A stretch of 64,000 nucleotides of DNA from Paraphaeosphaeria minitans (GCA_015832175.1 WJXW01000002.1:1922001-1986000), one strand, 5' to 3'; numbered from the stretch's first letter, positions 30,301 to 40,519 are shown. Notes: generated by a model from the sequence alone, not told the origin. A program made the numbers and translations.

Positions 30301-31527
30301 GAAACGACAGAGATTGGAACTATACCAACGTTCACACAGTCATCTGCAGCAACGGAAGCTTCTACGCCTCAAACTGCTCACAAGACCGATACTACCATCG
30401 ATGCGGCATCGAAAGAGCTGGCGATGATCACCAGAACATTGCTTGTCGCAAAGGTGCCCGCCCAAGCAACGCAAACAGCGCCCTGCGTCCAGTTAGGCCA
30501 ATCATGTGAATCGATGGTGGTTGTATTTGCTCCTCTGGCGACGCCGACACCCTCTCAAAAGGAAGGCACCTCTTTCACTGGTCATATCGCGCATGCCACT
30601 ACTTTTGCAGCTTCGAATTCTACACCACCTGCACAAGCTTGGCCGACACGGACGCTCCATGTAGCAGCCAACATCATGCCAAGCGGTAATCCAATGACAG
30701 TTGCCTGTAGCCTATGGCGGAAGGGTGACGTCGACTGTAACAAGTTCGCGTCCATCATCATGACAGTGGTGCCGATGCCGACTTTACCGTCGTCGGATTA
30801 CAAGACATTCATCACTCATACGCCGATCGGGCATGCAGTTACTGAAAGCTCTGTAGCCCAGGCTACTCCGTCGCCTTCTACTGCGGTGTCACAGGGTTCA
30901 CCGATCAATGTGCCTGCTCCGAGTTCTCCGGCCGCGGTGTCATATAGCCCACCGGCCAATGTACCAACTGCGGTCCAGGATCCAACTTCGATTGCAGCAT
31001 CCGTAACACCGCAGTCGAAACCGGTACAGATCACGTCTAAAATCTCGCCAAGTGCGGTATCTCCAACGGGTTGGGTGTATGGTCCTCCCCCTCGACCATA
31101 TCTTCCGCCTCCTTTCGGCAAAGGCGAAACTGCTTCGGCGTCAACTTCGGTTGCCCATGAGGACACCCCCTCTGTCTCTGTCTCCGTGTCACCAACCAGC
31201 GCTTCTTCTGGTGTCTCTTCAGCAACGGTAGTGCTTAGCGGCCCACTGCCTTCGGAGACTGTTATAGTGCCCATCAGCTCACTGTCCTCCGGAACCGTGT
31301 CTGTCACTCCTTCTGCATCCCTCGTGCGAACTTCGACGCTGGCGACAGAAAGCTCACCGAAGCCCTCGGCGGGCGATGCTGGGAACAGGTACACGCCTGG
31401 CATGAGTAAACCCGGAATGGGTGACTACCGCACCTTCAACAAAGCTAGCGCGGCTACTGGCAGATTCCGTGCACCTTTGCTCCTCTTCTTCATCCCTCTT
31501 TTCGCTGGGCTTTTGGTGATGTCGTAA
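27312..31527 (+). CDS. Secreted GPI-anchored Ser/Thr-rich protein with PAN/Apple domain
   Basis: Two exons, 27312-27471 and 27527-31527, give 1386 residues. The 55-bp intron has GTAAAT..CAG ends and a TACTAAC branch site. The first 20 residues (ALVTALVLFLSFVSSVLAG) are a classic signal peptide. Residues about 85-175 form a Cys-containing PAN/Apple-like domain (CPHFAFKNF, then VACGVDFYGGDL, CSVICQQTSKCRGAVFW and CYLKK). Then come ten near-perfect SSSSSV hexapeptides (28114-28290) and over 900 residues of Ser/Thr/Pro-rich, glycosylation-prone sequence. It includes degenerate repeats around a VSTDIEW/FSTDVEW motif and a more ordered, Cys-containing island (about 770-900). The C-terminus is hydrophobic (APLLLFFIPLFAGLLVMS), a GPI-attachment signal. 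The likely role is a cell-wall or surface adhesin-like protein; this is inferred from architecture, not homology. Confidence 0.85.
28114..28290 (+). repeat. 18-bp coding minisatellite (SSSSSV x10)
   Basis: Ten head-to-tail copies of an 18-bp unit (TCATCAGTGTCGTCGTCT), each encoding SSSSSV, within the surface protein. Copies are nearly identical, so the array is recent or homogenised and liable to change length. The complementary strand is also open, giving an Asp/Glu/Thr repeat, a chance shadow. Confidence 0.95.
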
Positions 31528-32706
31528 GAGACACGGAACGGCTTGATGTGGGGGGCCAGTCACGAGCGCAGGGACCTGGATATAACAGCACCGACATGGT
31601 GCCGCGATGGCCTGGAGAGGATTTTGCAGAGGAAACAGTTACCGAATCTCTTCCGACGGACCTTTCTGTTTGTTACCCATCGACAATGATCGAAACCCTT
31701 CCCAGGGACCTTGCGGTCTGTTTGCGAGTTTACAAGAGACACTACACCGTGATATGGGGATATACCGGTGTCGTGTCTCTTCAAATGCTTCACGCGTTGT
31801 TCTGGCTGTAGTTCTGCCGAGGACTAATTTCTGTTATTGGCACTTGCGATATGTGACCGCGCTCGGCCTTGCACCCCTTCACCACAAGACAGGGACATAC
31901 CGATGTCACGTGCGCTTAGCACTCCCTTATCTCGGATTTTCGGTCTCTTTGTGTGGTCTGCGTTTAATTTTGTCTAGGTCTGCTTACTTGCTTTAGTGAT
32001 TTTCATTTGCTTGCTCAACCCCATGCCCGATACCGATGCATGGCCGTTTCGAATGGACCGGGAGGGAAACTGTACGCCACAACATGAACACCGGCAGTAA
32101 ACGTCAGCTAGGACCCTACTTTCTGAACAGGCTCTTCTTGGCTGCATTATCAACATCGTGGCGAATGAGTGCATCGAACAGGAGTGAGAGGACGAGAGTT
32201 AGGGTCGTCACGGCACTAGATGCCGCATGAACGACAGCTGGGGTCGGTATGGCACTGGATGCTATGTTATATGATACGGAGTGGGTACATGCGGATAGGA
32301 TACAACACTGGATGCAGCATGATGACGACATAACGACAGCGACGTTTGATATTGGAATACTGAGCTGTACGATTACGCGAAGGACTCATTCGCGAGGTAG
32401 ATGGACGGGAGGAGGACATGACTTGGCAGGATTTGGCAGGTCCGACATACCCTGTGTTTTACTGATAACGGCGAGGATTATGCGGAAGAGAGAGGATGAA
32501 GATACCCCATTGGCATTGCAAGGACTCATTGCAAATATTGAAGCGGATTTGTGTTTCGACCGGGAGAAAACCTGAGATGGAAGATCGTGGTCTTGATTTT
32601 GAGGATTTTGTGCAAGCTCTTCGAGTTGATCATTACACCGAATCTGAAAACCTAACAATGTTACTCTGTGAGTTCAATCTACTGTTTGGGTGATGCTACT
32701 GACAGT
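31528..32706. other. Intergenic region without a supported gene
   Basis: This 1.2-kb gap lies between convergent genes. Around 32190-32335 there are three imperfect copies of a roughly 45-bp block marked by GGCACTAGATGC, GGCACTGGATGC and AACACTGGATGC, and around 31660-31730 a weak duplication of a GACCTT..GTCTGTTTG block. Open frames across them are short and not protein-like. Confidence 0.45.
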
Positions 32707-33621
32707 TCAAGTGCTCTCTTCCTTCGAAATGCAGTCTTGTTGTTTCCGATATATCTCAAAGTGGTCGCGCATCAGACATCGAAGTAGAGCGGGTTCCTTG
32801 ACTGCATAGTGTTTCGCTAATGCACGACGATTTGCTGGTGATTCGTCGAGTAGTCCCGTGCTAATGTGTCGACTCTGTGGCATCCTTCCTGTGTTCACGT
32901 ATTCGGGTAGGTATTCTTGTACATAAGCGAGATCTTCGGCAGTGGGAGGTGCGATCAGGTCGCTCATGTCGACAAATCCCATGGATTTGTAGGGCGGCAC
33001 ATCTGCGGAGAGAACATCGTTGTTCCACATCGCGTCATTCCATGAATCCCGGAGTATCTCGTCAAACGACAAAAAGAACGTGACTTTGATCTTCGGAAGC
33101 TTGTCGCGTAATCTGTGCAGCACGGGACCAAAATCCAACGTGTTCAGCGACTTGTCTTCCATGTTTTTCTGCATGTAGATTGTGAGGTTCTGCAGTCGTG
33201 GAAATTGCATTAATCTTTCCCATAGACCTCGAGAAGATAAGTCCCGATACATTATCTCATGCTCGTCTAGACCTTCAAGATCGAAATGCTCAATGTACTC
33301 AGAACATGTGATGTCGAGGTGGCGGACGTCGTAGGGTTTCACGCATTCGCGTGTCCAATTGAGAGGGTATATTCGCGGGTCGTCAAAGCTCCAGGCAAAA
33401 GTTTGTGTTTTAGTGAGAATTTCCAAGGCCTCGGGAAGCAAGTGGGGATATTCTCGCAGTATGGGTGGAATGTGAGGTAACAGGTCTTCAGTAAGTCCTA
33501 CGCGACGATCGGCGTTCAAGGCGTCGGCGTATACTTTGTCTCGTAGCTCTCTAGGTAGTTTCAATAGCAGGTCTGCATGGTGGAGTGCAGACGTGGGCCA
33601 TGATGGTACAGGCATGGTCAT
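32707..33621 (-). CDS. F-box/2EXR-like domain protein
   Basis: A single minus-strand exon of 304 residues from ATG 33621 (a second ATG, two codons later at 33615, is equally possible). The N-terminus reads LLLKLPRELRDKVYADAL (about 18-35), the LPxELRxxIY pattern seen in the large fungal F-box-like/2EXR families. A region follows in which short hydrophobic segments such as VRHLDI and FPRLQNLTIYM alternate with charged loops, as in the degenerate leucine-rich portions of these proteins. Such proteins are usually predicted adaptors of SCF ubiquitin ligases, but the F-box is weak here and the substrate unknown. Nothing in the neighbourhood suggests its target. Confidence 0.6.
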   Translation of the reverse strand: MTMPVPSWPTSALHHADLLLKLPRELRDKVYADALNADRRVGLTEDLLPHIPPILREYPHLLPEALEILTKTQTFAWSFDDPRIYPLNWTRECVKPYDVRHLDITCSEYIEHFDLEGLDEHEIMYRDLSSRGLWERLMQFPRLQNLTIYMQKNMEDKSLNTLDFGPVLHRLRDKLPKIKVTFFLSFDEILRDSWNDAMWNNDVLSADVPPYKSMGFVDMSDLIAPPTAEDLAYVQEYLPEYVNTGRMPQSRHISTGLLDESPANRRALAKHYAVKEPALLRCLMRDHFEIYRKQQDCISKEEST

Positions 33622-34136
33622 CGAGGGGCGTCGCGATGAAGGTCGTTAGGTACCTAGAGCACGGAAGTCTCAATGCTTGGTACCTTGGGAACGTTCGCGG
33701 CTGTTTGACATGAAAGTACGGCTAGCTGTTCACGTGATCGAGAGGCGAGGAAAGGCCCTCAAGTGAGCATTTGCAAACTGTAAAGGCGAGTCGAGGGGAA
33801 GAAGATGCTGAACACAGCGCAGGACTACCTAGGATTCTAGGTACCTAACTCTATGGAACAATGTTGATGCCTGAAACGCGTGCGCAGCAATTACGTCTGC
33901 CGAAGGCAATTGCTGATATACGCCTGATGACCTGTTCTATAATCGGTATGCTTTCCTCCTCCGTGATCATTGTCGACAAGGAGAAGCGGCAGTATATGTG
34001 ATTTTCGGTATCTAAAGGAACTGGGGCGGAAGAGCGATGAAGGTCCAACGCACAGATCACCTTGCCAAGCCATCTACATGCAGCTTCCCCAAACTTTGCG
34101 ACGACGCGCATCATCGCTCACATAGCAGCCGCCGCC
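33622..34136. other. Divergent intergenic region
   Basis: About 515 bp between the divergent F-box-like and mitochondrial S12 genes. It carries TAGGTACCTAG (33646-33656) and a TACCTAG..CTAGGTA palindrome (33824-33843) of the window-wide motif class. No coding content. Confidence 0.5.
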
Positions 34137-34772
34137 ATGTCCGTACAGTTCCTTCGCCGAATCGTGCAGCCGTCCGTCCTCTTCAGGTCCTCGCTTGCGC
34201 CCGCACAGCCTCTCCGACCTTCCATCGCCAACCGCCTCCCAAAGTCGCCGGCTTTCGGACCCCTTCCCGCCTCGCGCGCGCACAAGTGTACCTTGATCCA
34301 GGTGCTGCGAAATGGACGAACACAACAAAGAGCCCGAAAGCTTCGATCGCCGCAATTGGCAGGCCGGCCGGAGTTGAAGGGTGTGTGCCTGAAGGTTGGC
34401 ACGACGAAGCCCAAGAAGCCTAACTCGGGGGAGAGGAAAATTGCGAGGGTCAGGTTGAGCAGTGGGAAGGTCATCACGGCATATATTCCAGGAGAAGGTG
34501 CGCTCACCCAAGGGGTATAATTAGCGAATGTGAGCCGGGAAGCTGACGAGGACACCAGGTCACAACGTACAGCAGCATTCGGTCGTCATGGTGCGAGGTG
34601 GCAGAGCCCAGGATTGCCCTGGTGTAAAATACCATTTGGTCAGAGGAGCATTAGACCTCGTAAGGCTCAACAACGCTCTGGAAAGACTTTCGCTAATACA
34701 ACTTAGGGAGGTGTTGGAAACCGTATCACATCGAGATCAAAGTACGGGACCAAGAAGCCGAAGGCGGCATAA
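34137..34772 (+). CDS. MRPS12: Mitochondrial small-subunit ribosomal protein uS12m
   Basis: Three exons, 34137-34497, 34559-34659 and 34707-34772, encode 175 residues. Introns are 61 and 47 bp. An Arg/Ser/Pro-rich leader of about 45 residues without acidic residues ([17 protein letters not shown]) is a mitochondrial targeting peptide. The mature part is textbook S12: [44 protein letters not shown], then [40 protein letters not shown], and the last exon supplies [21 protein letters not shown]. The PNS motif and the KPKKPN loop lie at the decoding centre of the ribosome. The leader fits import into the matrix and assembly into the 37S subunit. The last exon is out of frame with read-through of the second and would be missed without splicing. 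Confidence 0.95.
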
Positions 34773-35456
34773 GGAGGTACCGATTGTTGTAACAATATGT
34801 AAACACATGAACCATACCCAGCATGCATGGCGTTTGGTGACGGAATACCATTTTGAATACCATATTTACTTGGTGGACATATCACCTCACTCCTGCGGCA
34901 CAGTGAAGAACGTTTTGAAGGGTGGCTCTTTACACTACGATGTGTACTTTCATTCCGACGAGCTAGCAAGCTCCCATACTTTACGAGTAGCATTACGCGG
35001 GACCAGCCCACAAAAATTCCAGCAACCTTTCTGACCATCGCCTTTACGCCTCAGAGATCGAGGGAGACGCAGGATATATCGGCTTTTCATATATGTGGCA
35101 GTATGTGGCCGAAATACTACTCATCATGCAAGCCAAGGCCGAAGGGGCATACAACACAACCTAGGTGAGCTGCAGTATGTTGGTGGTTACCCTAGATCTA
35201 GGCTGTGTTCATCAAGACCATGTGTTGACGGTTGCGCTACCAAGCCAACCCCGTCTGCCCACCTCCAGACCACCAAGGTCCCTGTCCTGGGCTACCCTCC
35301 GTGAAAGAAGCCGCTATCACGATCCCAGGACCCAGCCCGAATGCACGTCTACACCGACTGTGACGTCCCTGCTACCATGCTCAACTGCGTGCTCCGCAGG
35401 CTGCATGACTTCGACCTTTACACCTACGCTAGGGTCAGGAAGATGTTTGCCGCCTT
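34773..35456. other. Intergenic, convergent 3' ends
   Basis: 684 bp between the stop codons of S12 and the RING gene. Open frames here are continuations of unspliced S12 sequence or antisense shadows. Nothing else seen. Confidence 0.5.
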
Positions 35457-36176
35457 CTAAGTCCCAGTGGGTAAATCGAAAAATGATCTTCGATCGAAAG
35501 GGCATAAAAACTTGTTCTGAAGCGAGCTGCGCATCTGCTCCCGAAGACACTCCTCGCATAGTTCATGACCGCATGCTTGAAGGCGGCGCCATTTGATCTT
35601 TGACACCATGCAAATGGGGCATTCTCTCTCCACAACAATGGAGAAGCTATCCAGATCGATGAACTCGTGGTCAGTTTCCAGCGGTGTAAGCGAAGACGAG
35701 GGAGAAACGTTGGTAGAATCAAATACATCGGGTAACCTTCGAAATACCAGACTGTTCGGTTGCACACTGATCTCCACGAGGTGGTCATCACAGATGTAAT
35801 GCCCATCGTCGTGGAACGTATGAGCCAGTTGAGAACACGGAAGGTGTCGTGCGGGCCAACCACAACCTGGAGGGCGTGGGACAAGTACGTCGCACTGGTG
35901 GCCGTGCTCTTCGCAAAACCAGTTCCCGCTCTCTCTCTCTACACATCTTCCGGGCAGGTTGCAGTGGCAGCATCGGTTGATGGTATTATAGCTCTGAGAT
36001 GTACAATAAGCGCAGTACCAGCGCCCAACATTTCGGTTGAATATCTGCGCAAAACAGGGGCATGGAAACGTTATACTTTCGCAAAGAACTGGGCGGATTC
36101 CGTTGGTGCTCATGGTGGATTTGTGAGGGCTGTTTGCGTTTCCAATAATAAGATTTAATTCCGGTATCTTATACAT
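35457..36176 (-). CDS. RING-finger protein with Cys/His-rich N-terminal half
   Basis: A single minus-strand exon, 239 residues from ATG 36176 (an internal ATG at 36113 is an alternative). The C-terminal 50 residues hold a canonical C3HC4 RING: CPIC, then CGHELCEECL and CPFDRR, spaced for two zinc ions, as in E3 ubiquitin ligases. The preceding 100 residues have many paired Cys/His (PCPC, WYCAYC, CCHC, WFCEEHGHQC, HYICDDH) and probably form additional zinc-binding modules. These resemble treble-clef or B-box-like folds in spacing, but I cannot name them. Between them is a Ser/Thr/Asp-rich linker. Substrate and partner are unknown. A single-exon, Cys-rich RING protein of this size is unusual among the other genes here. 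Confidence 0.75.
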   Translation of the reverse strand: MYKIPELNLIIGNANSPHKSTMSTNGIRPVLCESITFPCPCFAQIFNRNVGRWYCAYCTSQSYNTINRCCHCNLPGRCVERESGNWFCEEHGHQCDVLVPRPPGCGWPARHLPCSQLAHTFHDDGHYICDDHLVEISVQPNSLVFRRLPDVFDSTNVSPSSSLTPLETDHEFIDLDSFSIVVERECPICMVSKIKWRRLQACGHELCEECLREQMRSSLQNKFLCPFDRRSFFDLPTGT

Positions 36177-36985
36177 ACTATCCTAAGTTTTGACCTGGGT
36201 CGTCGTCATTGATTAATTGAATCGCAACGAGTTCGTGACCTGCCGAGGCTTTCCATGATGCGTACGGAGCCATGGCCGTCAAGGTCTGATTTGAACTGTA
36301 CGCAATGTTTATGGGCTATCTTCAGCAGGATCTTGCCATATTGAATGCGTGACGCTGTCTCCCGGCGACTCATCGGTGTCCCATGACTGCCAGGAGTACC
36401 TGACTGAACAATGCCGGATTTCCTGCAGATTGGTGGAGCGTAAGTCGATCCCGGACTGAGCTGGGCTACGGTGAATCTCCAAAGGTAGTATGCCCGCACT
36501 GGCATTCAAGCGCGAGCTGCGCTTTGGTGGATGGAATTTTCTTGAAGTGCCAGAAAGATGGAGTTCTCACCTCTCACCAAGTCTTGACGTGGGTAACTCC
36601 GCTATGTCCGACTTTAACTACCTACCTATGGTACTTGATGCGACTGCACCATTGCGCGACTGTCGAAACCACGATCTTGTTGTAGAAGATACTGCGTTCC
36701 TTTCCTTCTCTTTGCTAATCGGAGCAGTACGGTAATAGTGTATGTAAGTCTGCTTGGTTGCAGACGGTTATTAATCCACAATCGGCCCGGTTGCATCCTC
36801 CGAAAGTAACGTCACCGCCGAGGTGATTAACGAGCACACCATTTCCATCACGCAATGTTACTAAGCTTCAATAATTATACATACAGCGCACCGCTACAAC
36901 TCGGAACTGACGATTCCATACCTGCAGCGCATAGCTTCATCCCTAAATTGTTACTTGTTCACACTGCACGTTGTCTTTTCACATA
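36177..36985. other. Divergent intergenic region
   Basis: About 810 bp between divergent genes. It carries a TACCTACC motif at 36618-36629. Short open frames (e.g. 36490-36735) are not convincing. Confidence 0.5.
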
Positions 36986-37954
36986 ATGGCCCACAACGTC
37001 CTCCTCATCGGCGGCCACGGCAAGATCGCCCAGCTCCTGACTCCTCTTCTACTTGCGCGATCATGGAATGTTACAAGCATGATCCGTTCAGCAGACCAGA
37101 CAGCTACTATTGAGAAGCTTGGCCAAGGACAGCCGGGCAAGCTCAGTGTCCTAGTTAGCAGCGTCGAAGATGTGCAGACCGAGAGTGATGCTCAGAAGAT
37201 CTTGGACCAAGTGAAACCTGACTGGGTTGTCTGGAGTGCTGGTGAGTCTTTCCGTGATCTCGATGACAAGTTTGCCAGGGTCATAACGGCGTCACATGGA
37301 ATATCACACTGCGAGATCTCAATTCCATTACTTTGACTCTTAGTCGAAGCGGGCAGTCTGCTGACTCAATTCAGGTGCTGGCGGTCGAGGTGGCCCCTCT
37401 CGAACCAAGGCGGTGGACCAGGACGCTGCTGTTGCCTTCACCAAAGCCAGCATCCACGCTCCCAGCATCAAGAAGTTCCTTACTGTATCCTACATCGCAT
37501 CCCGCCGCAACCGCGCCCCTTGGTGGACGGATGCGGACTGGGAAGCAGCGCAAAAGGTGAACAATGAGATCTTGCCGCATTACTACAAGGCCAAGGTCGC
37601 CGCCGACGAAGTTCTGACGGTGCTTGCAAAAGAGCGATTCGACGCAGAAGCAAAAAAGGCGTGCCCGAGAATGATCGTTTTGCTGGAATTAGTTTGAGAC
37701 CAGGAACTTTGACTGATAAGTCGGCTGGTGGAGTCATCGTCGGAAGAATTCCCTCTCGTGGTGACACTAGCCGCGCCACTGTCGCAGAGACGGTGGTCGC
37801 AGTCTTGGAGACGGAGGGTGCAAGGGGATATATCGACGTACTTGATGGTGATGAAGACACTGGCGGGGCAATCAAGCGACTTGTCAAGGAGGGTATCGAC
37901 AACGTGGAGGGCGAGGATTTTGAAAACCAGGAAAAGAGAGCTTCCCAGCTATGA
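36986..37954 (+). CDS. NAD(P)-binding Rossmann-fold protein (atypical SDR, YMR090W-like), with apparent frameshift
   Basis: Exon 1 is 36986-37241 and exon 2 starts at 37375 (intron GTGAGT..CAG, 133 bp), restoring continuous sequence WSAG-AGGRGGPSRTKAVDQD. The N-terminus VLLIGGHGKIAQLL is the glycine-rich dinucleotide-binding loop of the NmrA-like/atypical short-chain dehydrogenases. A later FLTVSYIASR with a nearby YYKAK motif holds the catalytic-type Tyr-x-x-x-Lys. The frame of exon 2 then runs into a premature TGA at 37695. The expected family sequence (VPENDRFAGISLRPGTLTD .. VEGEDFENQEKR) continues in another frame from about 37658 to the stop at 37954. The switch falls at a run of six A (37652-37657), where one extra A would restore a single frame of about 280 residues. 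It is either a sequencing/assembly error or a recent inactivating deletion. Confidence 0.75.
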
Positions 37955-38392
37955 TGACGCAAATGCCCTATTAGAGCGGCCTAAAGGTCGTTGTCAATAC
38001 ACATAACGATAATACTTGCACTCTATTGCTGGTTACCCATGCATCACTCATTGAGATCTATTTGAATCACGGAAAGGGCATCGTATAGTAGCAAGTGAAA
38101 TTGAATGCCTTCATACTTCTATGCACGTCAACTATAACACTGCTTTGGTGGGCCAGGGGCTTCTTACTGAGGCTATTAACCATCGTATACATCTTTGCGC
38201 CCAAGCCATGTGTGTTGCCAAGTCTCGAGCGAGCCACGACTCACATCGCTGGTGTTTTTTTCCCTCCTAGTCATAGAGTGGAGAAACTTCCGAAACCAGG
38301 ATAATGACAACGCTGGCCGATTGTTTTACACTATAAATGGCACTTCTTTACACTAGAAATGGCACTTTTGCATTTTCTTTTTACTATATATC
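37955..38392. other. Intergenic, upstream of orphan gene
   Basis: 438 bp without a gene. Just before the next ATG is a short direct repeat (ACTATAAATGGCACTT / ACTAGAAATGGCACTT, 38331-38368) and a TACTATATATC box-like sequence (38382-38391), which could be the promoter. Confidence 0.45.
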
Positions 38393-39062
38393 ATGGCACA
38401 AAGTTCACAGCCCTCGACGAATCTCGAACACTCCACTATGGTGGATCATCCACAAGACCTCCCGCCCTCTGCTCCCGTGGAGATACAAACTGATCAAAAC
38501 AACCCGGACATACCAAACCAGACGTCGGATACTGAGAACGAGAACTTCCTCTGGGACAATTACACGTGGATGGATTACAAACACTATGTCGGCATCAAGG
38601 AAAAAAAAAAAAGCGAGAGGAGCTCAAAAAGGTTTGGTATATTGAGATCGAGCCATATATTCAACATGATCGTGACGGCAAATGCAAGAGCGTTGGAAGA
38701 AAAACGGGGTTTGTCTTCGAGTTGCCAGATAATGCCAAATTTCGGGATAAGCTCGAGAACGACAAGGACGTAAACAAACTCAACATCGAAATCACGAAGC
38801 TCCATATGAAGAGTCATCGTGATCATGTAGTGTGTATCCGAAACAATCCCGATATATTCGATGAGGGACGAGAAGAAATCAAATTGGTCGGGATGATCCA
38901 AGGCGATGACATGTGGTGTACAATGCAAGGTAACCACAAGTACATATTTAATCAATTACGGTGTGCATTGACATTATCATGTTAGTGTATCAAAGATATG
39001 TGGCATGGACCCATAAGAAAAAATGGCACGGAGGTGCTTGCTCACTCTGTGGGGGTTGCTAG
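38393..39062 (+). CDS. Uncharacterised protein with apparent frameshift in a poly-A tract
   Basis: The ATG at 38393 opens a hydrophilic, Pro/Asn/Asp-rich N-terminus ending WMDYKHYVGIKEKKK at a run of 12 A (38601-38612). After it the original frame loses protein character and stops at 38771. The +2 frame continues with EELKKVWYIEIEPYI, GKTGFVFELPDNAKF-like, charged and hydrophobic segments up to 38929. A 56-bp intron (38930-38985, GTAACC..TTAG) then joins to 38986-39062, which reads VYQRYVAWTHKKKW.HGGACSLCGGC before TAG. Restoring one frame requires one A more, or two fewer, in the run. The short Cys-containing C-terminus (CSLCGGC) and the correct splice borders argue for a real gene. Family unknown. 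Confidence 0.5.
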
Positions 39063-39661
39063 GAACCCGCCTCCAACCAACGGCCTACACTCACCGGACA
39101 AGAGATCCGTGTTTTCACTCATAGAAGCATGAATAACAAATTTTAGTCTATAAAGTATTTGTGGTGCATGTTTGGCAAGTCCACCCATGTCCAGTTGCAG
39201 TCAGTGCGGTGCTGATCCCTGTCGAGAAAAGACCGATATTGTGTGATTACTTCATCCATTGGGTGGAATGACATGAATGACCTCATTGCGATGTTCCGTT
39301 CGAATCTTCGAACCCACGGTACAATCTAGTCTGGTTTTTACCAAGGTGATTGGATGTTAATTGGTTCAGTGCGCAGCCGAAATGATTACATACCAATTGC
39401 TTTTAAGGTATGATTGACCTGATTGACTGGTCCATTGCTTCCGAAGCAAACGCTCAAAGGTGAGGCTGTAAATCTGGTGCGTCCATGTGAGCCCAATTCC
39501 TTTGAATACCTTCGCAGGTATAACGTGCTACTTGAGTACGAGCAGCGGGGCACGGCAACACGGGGAATTGCCATCCTCTTGAATGCAAGCAACAACAATC
39601 CCCCTGCCTCTTAAGAACTGACTGATCTCCCCCAAATCGTTTCGATATCGTCTCAGTCAAC
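39063..39661. other. Intergenic region
   Basis: About 600 bp between two same-strand genes. I find no coding or structured RNA signal in it. Confidence 0.45.
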
Positions 39662-40519
39662 ATGTCTCACTACAACACTAACCAAATGACCCACATACCC
39701 AACCTGTCTCAAGTAGTTTCCGCGGTCAATCCCGGACCACGAGATCTCCACGCTTTCACTTCAGCCTTCCACGATCATCTCCCCGCCGAGCTACGCTGCA
39801 ACACCTACGACTTCGTGCTCGATGACGAGGCCACATCCATCGTTTCCCGAGACCTCGCGGTGCGAACGAAACACTACTTCAAATCGCTACAAGGCCTCCA
39901 ACCCTGCTGCCATGCCGGAGACTTCGCCCTGAACTTCGCCGCCATGGACCCACGCGTAGCTCGCGAGCTCGTGGATCAGGTGTATTCAAAGGTTAAGCAC
40001 GGGAACCTGTCGATCCAGCAAGTGCCCACGTATCTGGAAGCGGATCTGTTCGAAGTCGGCGTGCGACCCTGCGATGCCGCGCTCTCCGCCATGGACATCC
40101 GGCTCGATCTGGAAGACAAGGACATATCCCTGATCCACAAACTGTTCCGACCGCTCCTCCAGCCCGAGCGAAGGTGGTCCAAGGACTTCAAGCTGAACCT
40201 GTCTCTGCACATGACGATACCGGGGTCTGCTGCACATCCCAACATTGGCCATGTGCTCGAAGCCCTCCGAGCACTCGACGGCGTCATCCTCGATGCCCAG
40301 TCCAAAAGCCGCAGCGCGGAGATCCACGTGACCCTGTTCGACTCGCTGCGTCCTGGACCGCCGCCGTTCTTCGTGGAAGACGTGCAAGCGCTGTCCAGCA
40401 AGGCGGAATTTGAAGCCGAGTGGCTTCGCGCAGTCGATGATTACGAGCGCAGCCGGCGTACCCACTTCAATGATTATATGTGTTCCTACCCACGCCCCAT
40501 AGATTACTATACATCGTGA
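39662..40519 (+). CDS. Uncharacterised protein (285 aa)
   Basis: A single exon from ATG 39662 (context CAACATGTC) with stop at 40519. The N-terminal part (about 35-75) has an HLPAELRCNTYDFVL motif, the LPxELRxxIY-like pattern of fungal F-box-like/2EXR proteins, and a region of charged and hydrophobic alternation follows. A Leu/Asp-rich middle (DIRLDLEDKDISLIHKL) and the basic-aromatic tail (RRTHFNDYMCSYPRP) show no motif I can place. It may be a distant relative of the F-box-like gene at 32707-33621 on the basis of that N-terminal pattern, but the rest does not align by eye. No signal peptide, membrane span or coiled coil is apparent. Confidence 0.6.
   Translation: MSHYNTNQMTHIPNLSQVVSAVNPGPRDLHAFTSAFHDHLPAELRCNTYDFVLDDEATSIVSRDLAVRTKHYFKSLQGLQPCCHAGDFALNFAAMDPRVARELVDQVYSKVKHGNLSIQQVPTYLEADLFEVGVRPCDAALSAMDIRLDLEDKDISLIHKLFRPLLQPERRWSKDFKLNLSLHMTIPGSAAHPNIGHVLEALRALDGVILDAQSKSRSAEIHVTLFDSLRPGPPPFFVEDVQALSSKAEFEAEWLRAVDDYERSRRTHFNDYMCSYPRPIDYYTS

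Noticed and set aside
34588..35034. Read-through of the mitochondrial S12 frame to 35034
   Set aside because: Retains two intron-like pieces; splicing at 34659/34707 gives the exact conserved S12 C-terminus.
38393..38773. First frame of the orphan gene as a complete 126-residue protein
   Set aside because: Protein character disappears right after the 12-A run and reappears in the neighbouring frame, with a downstream intron that fits only that frame.
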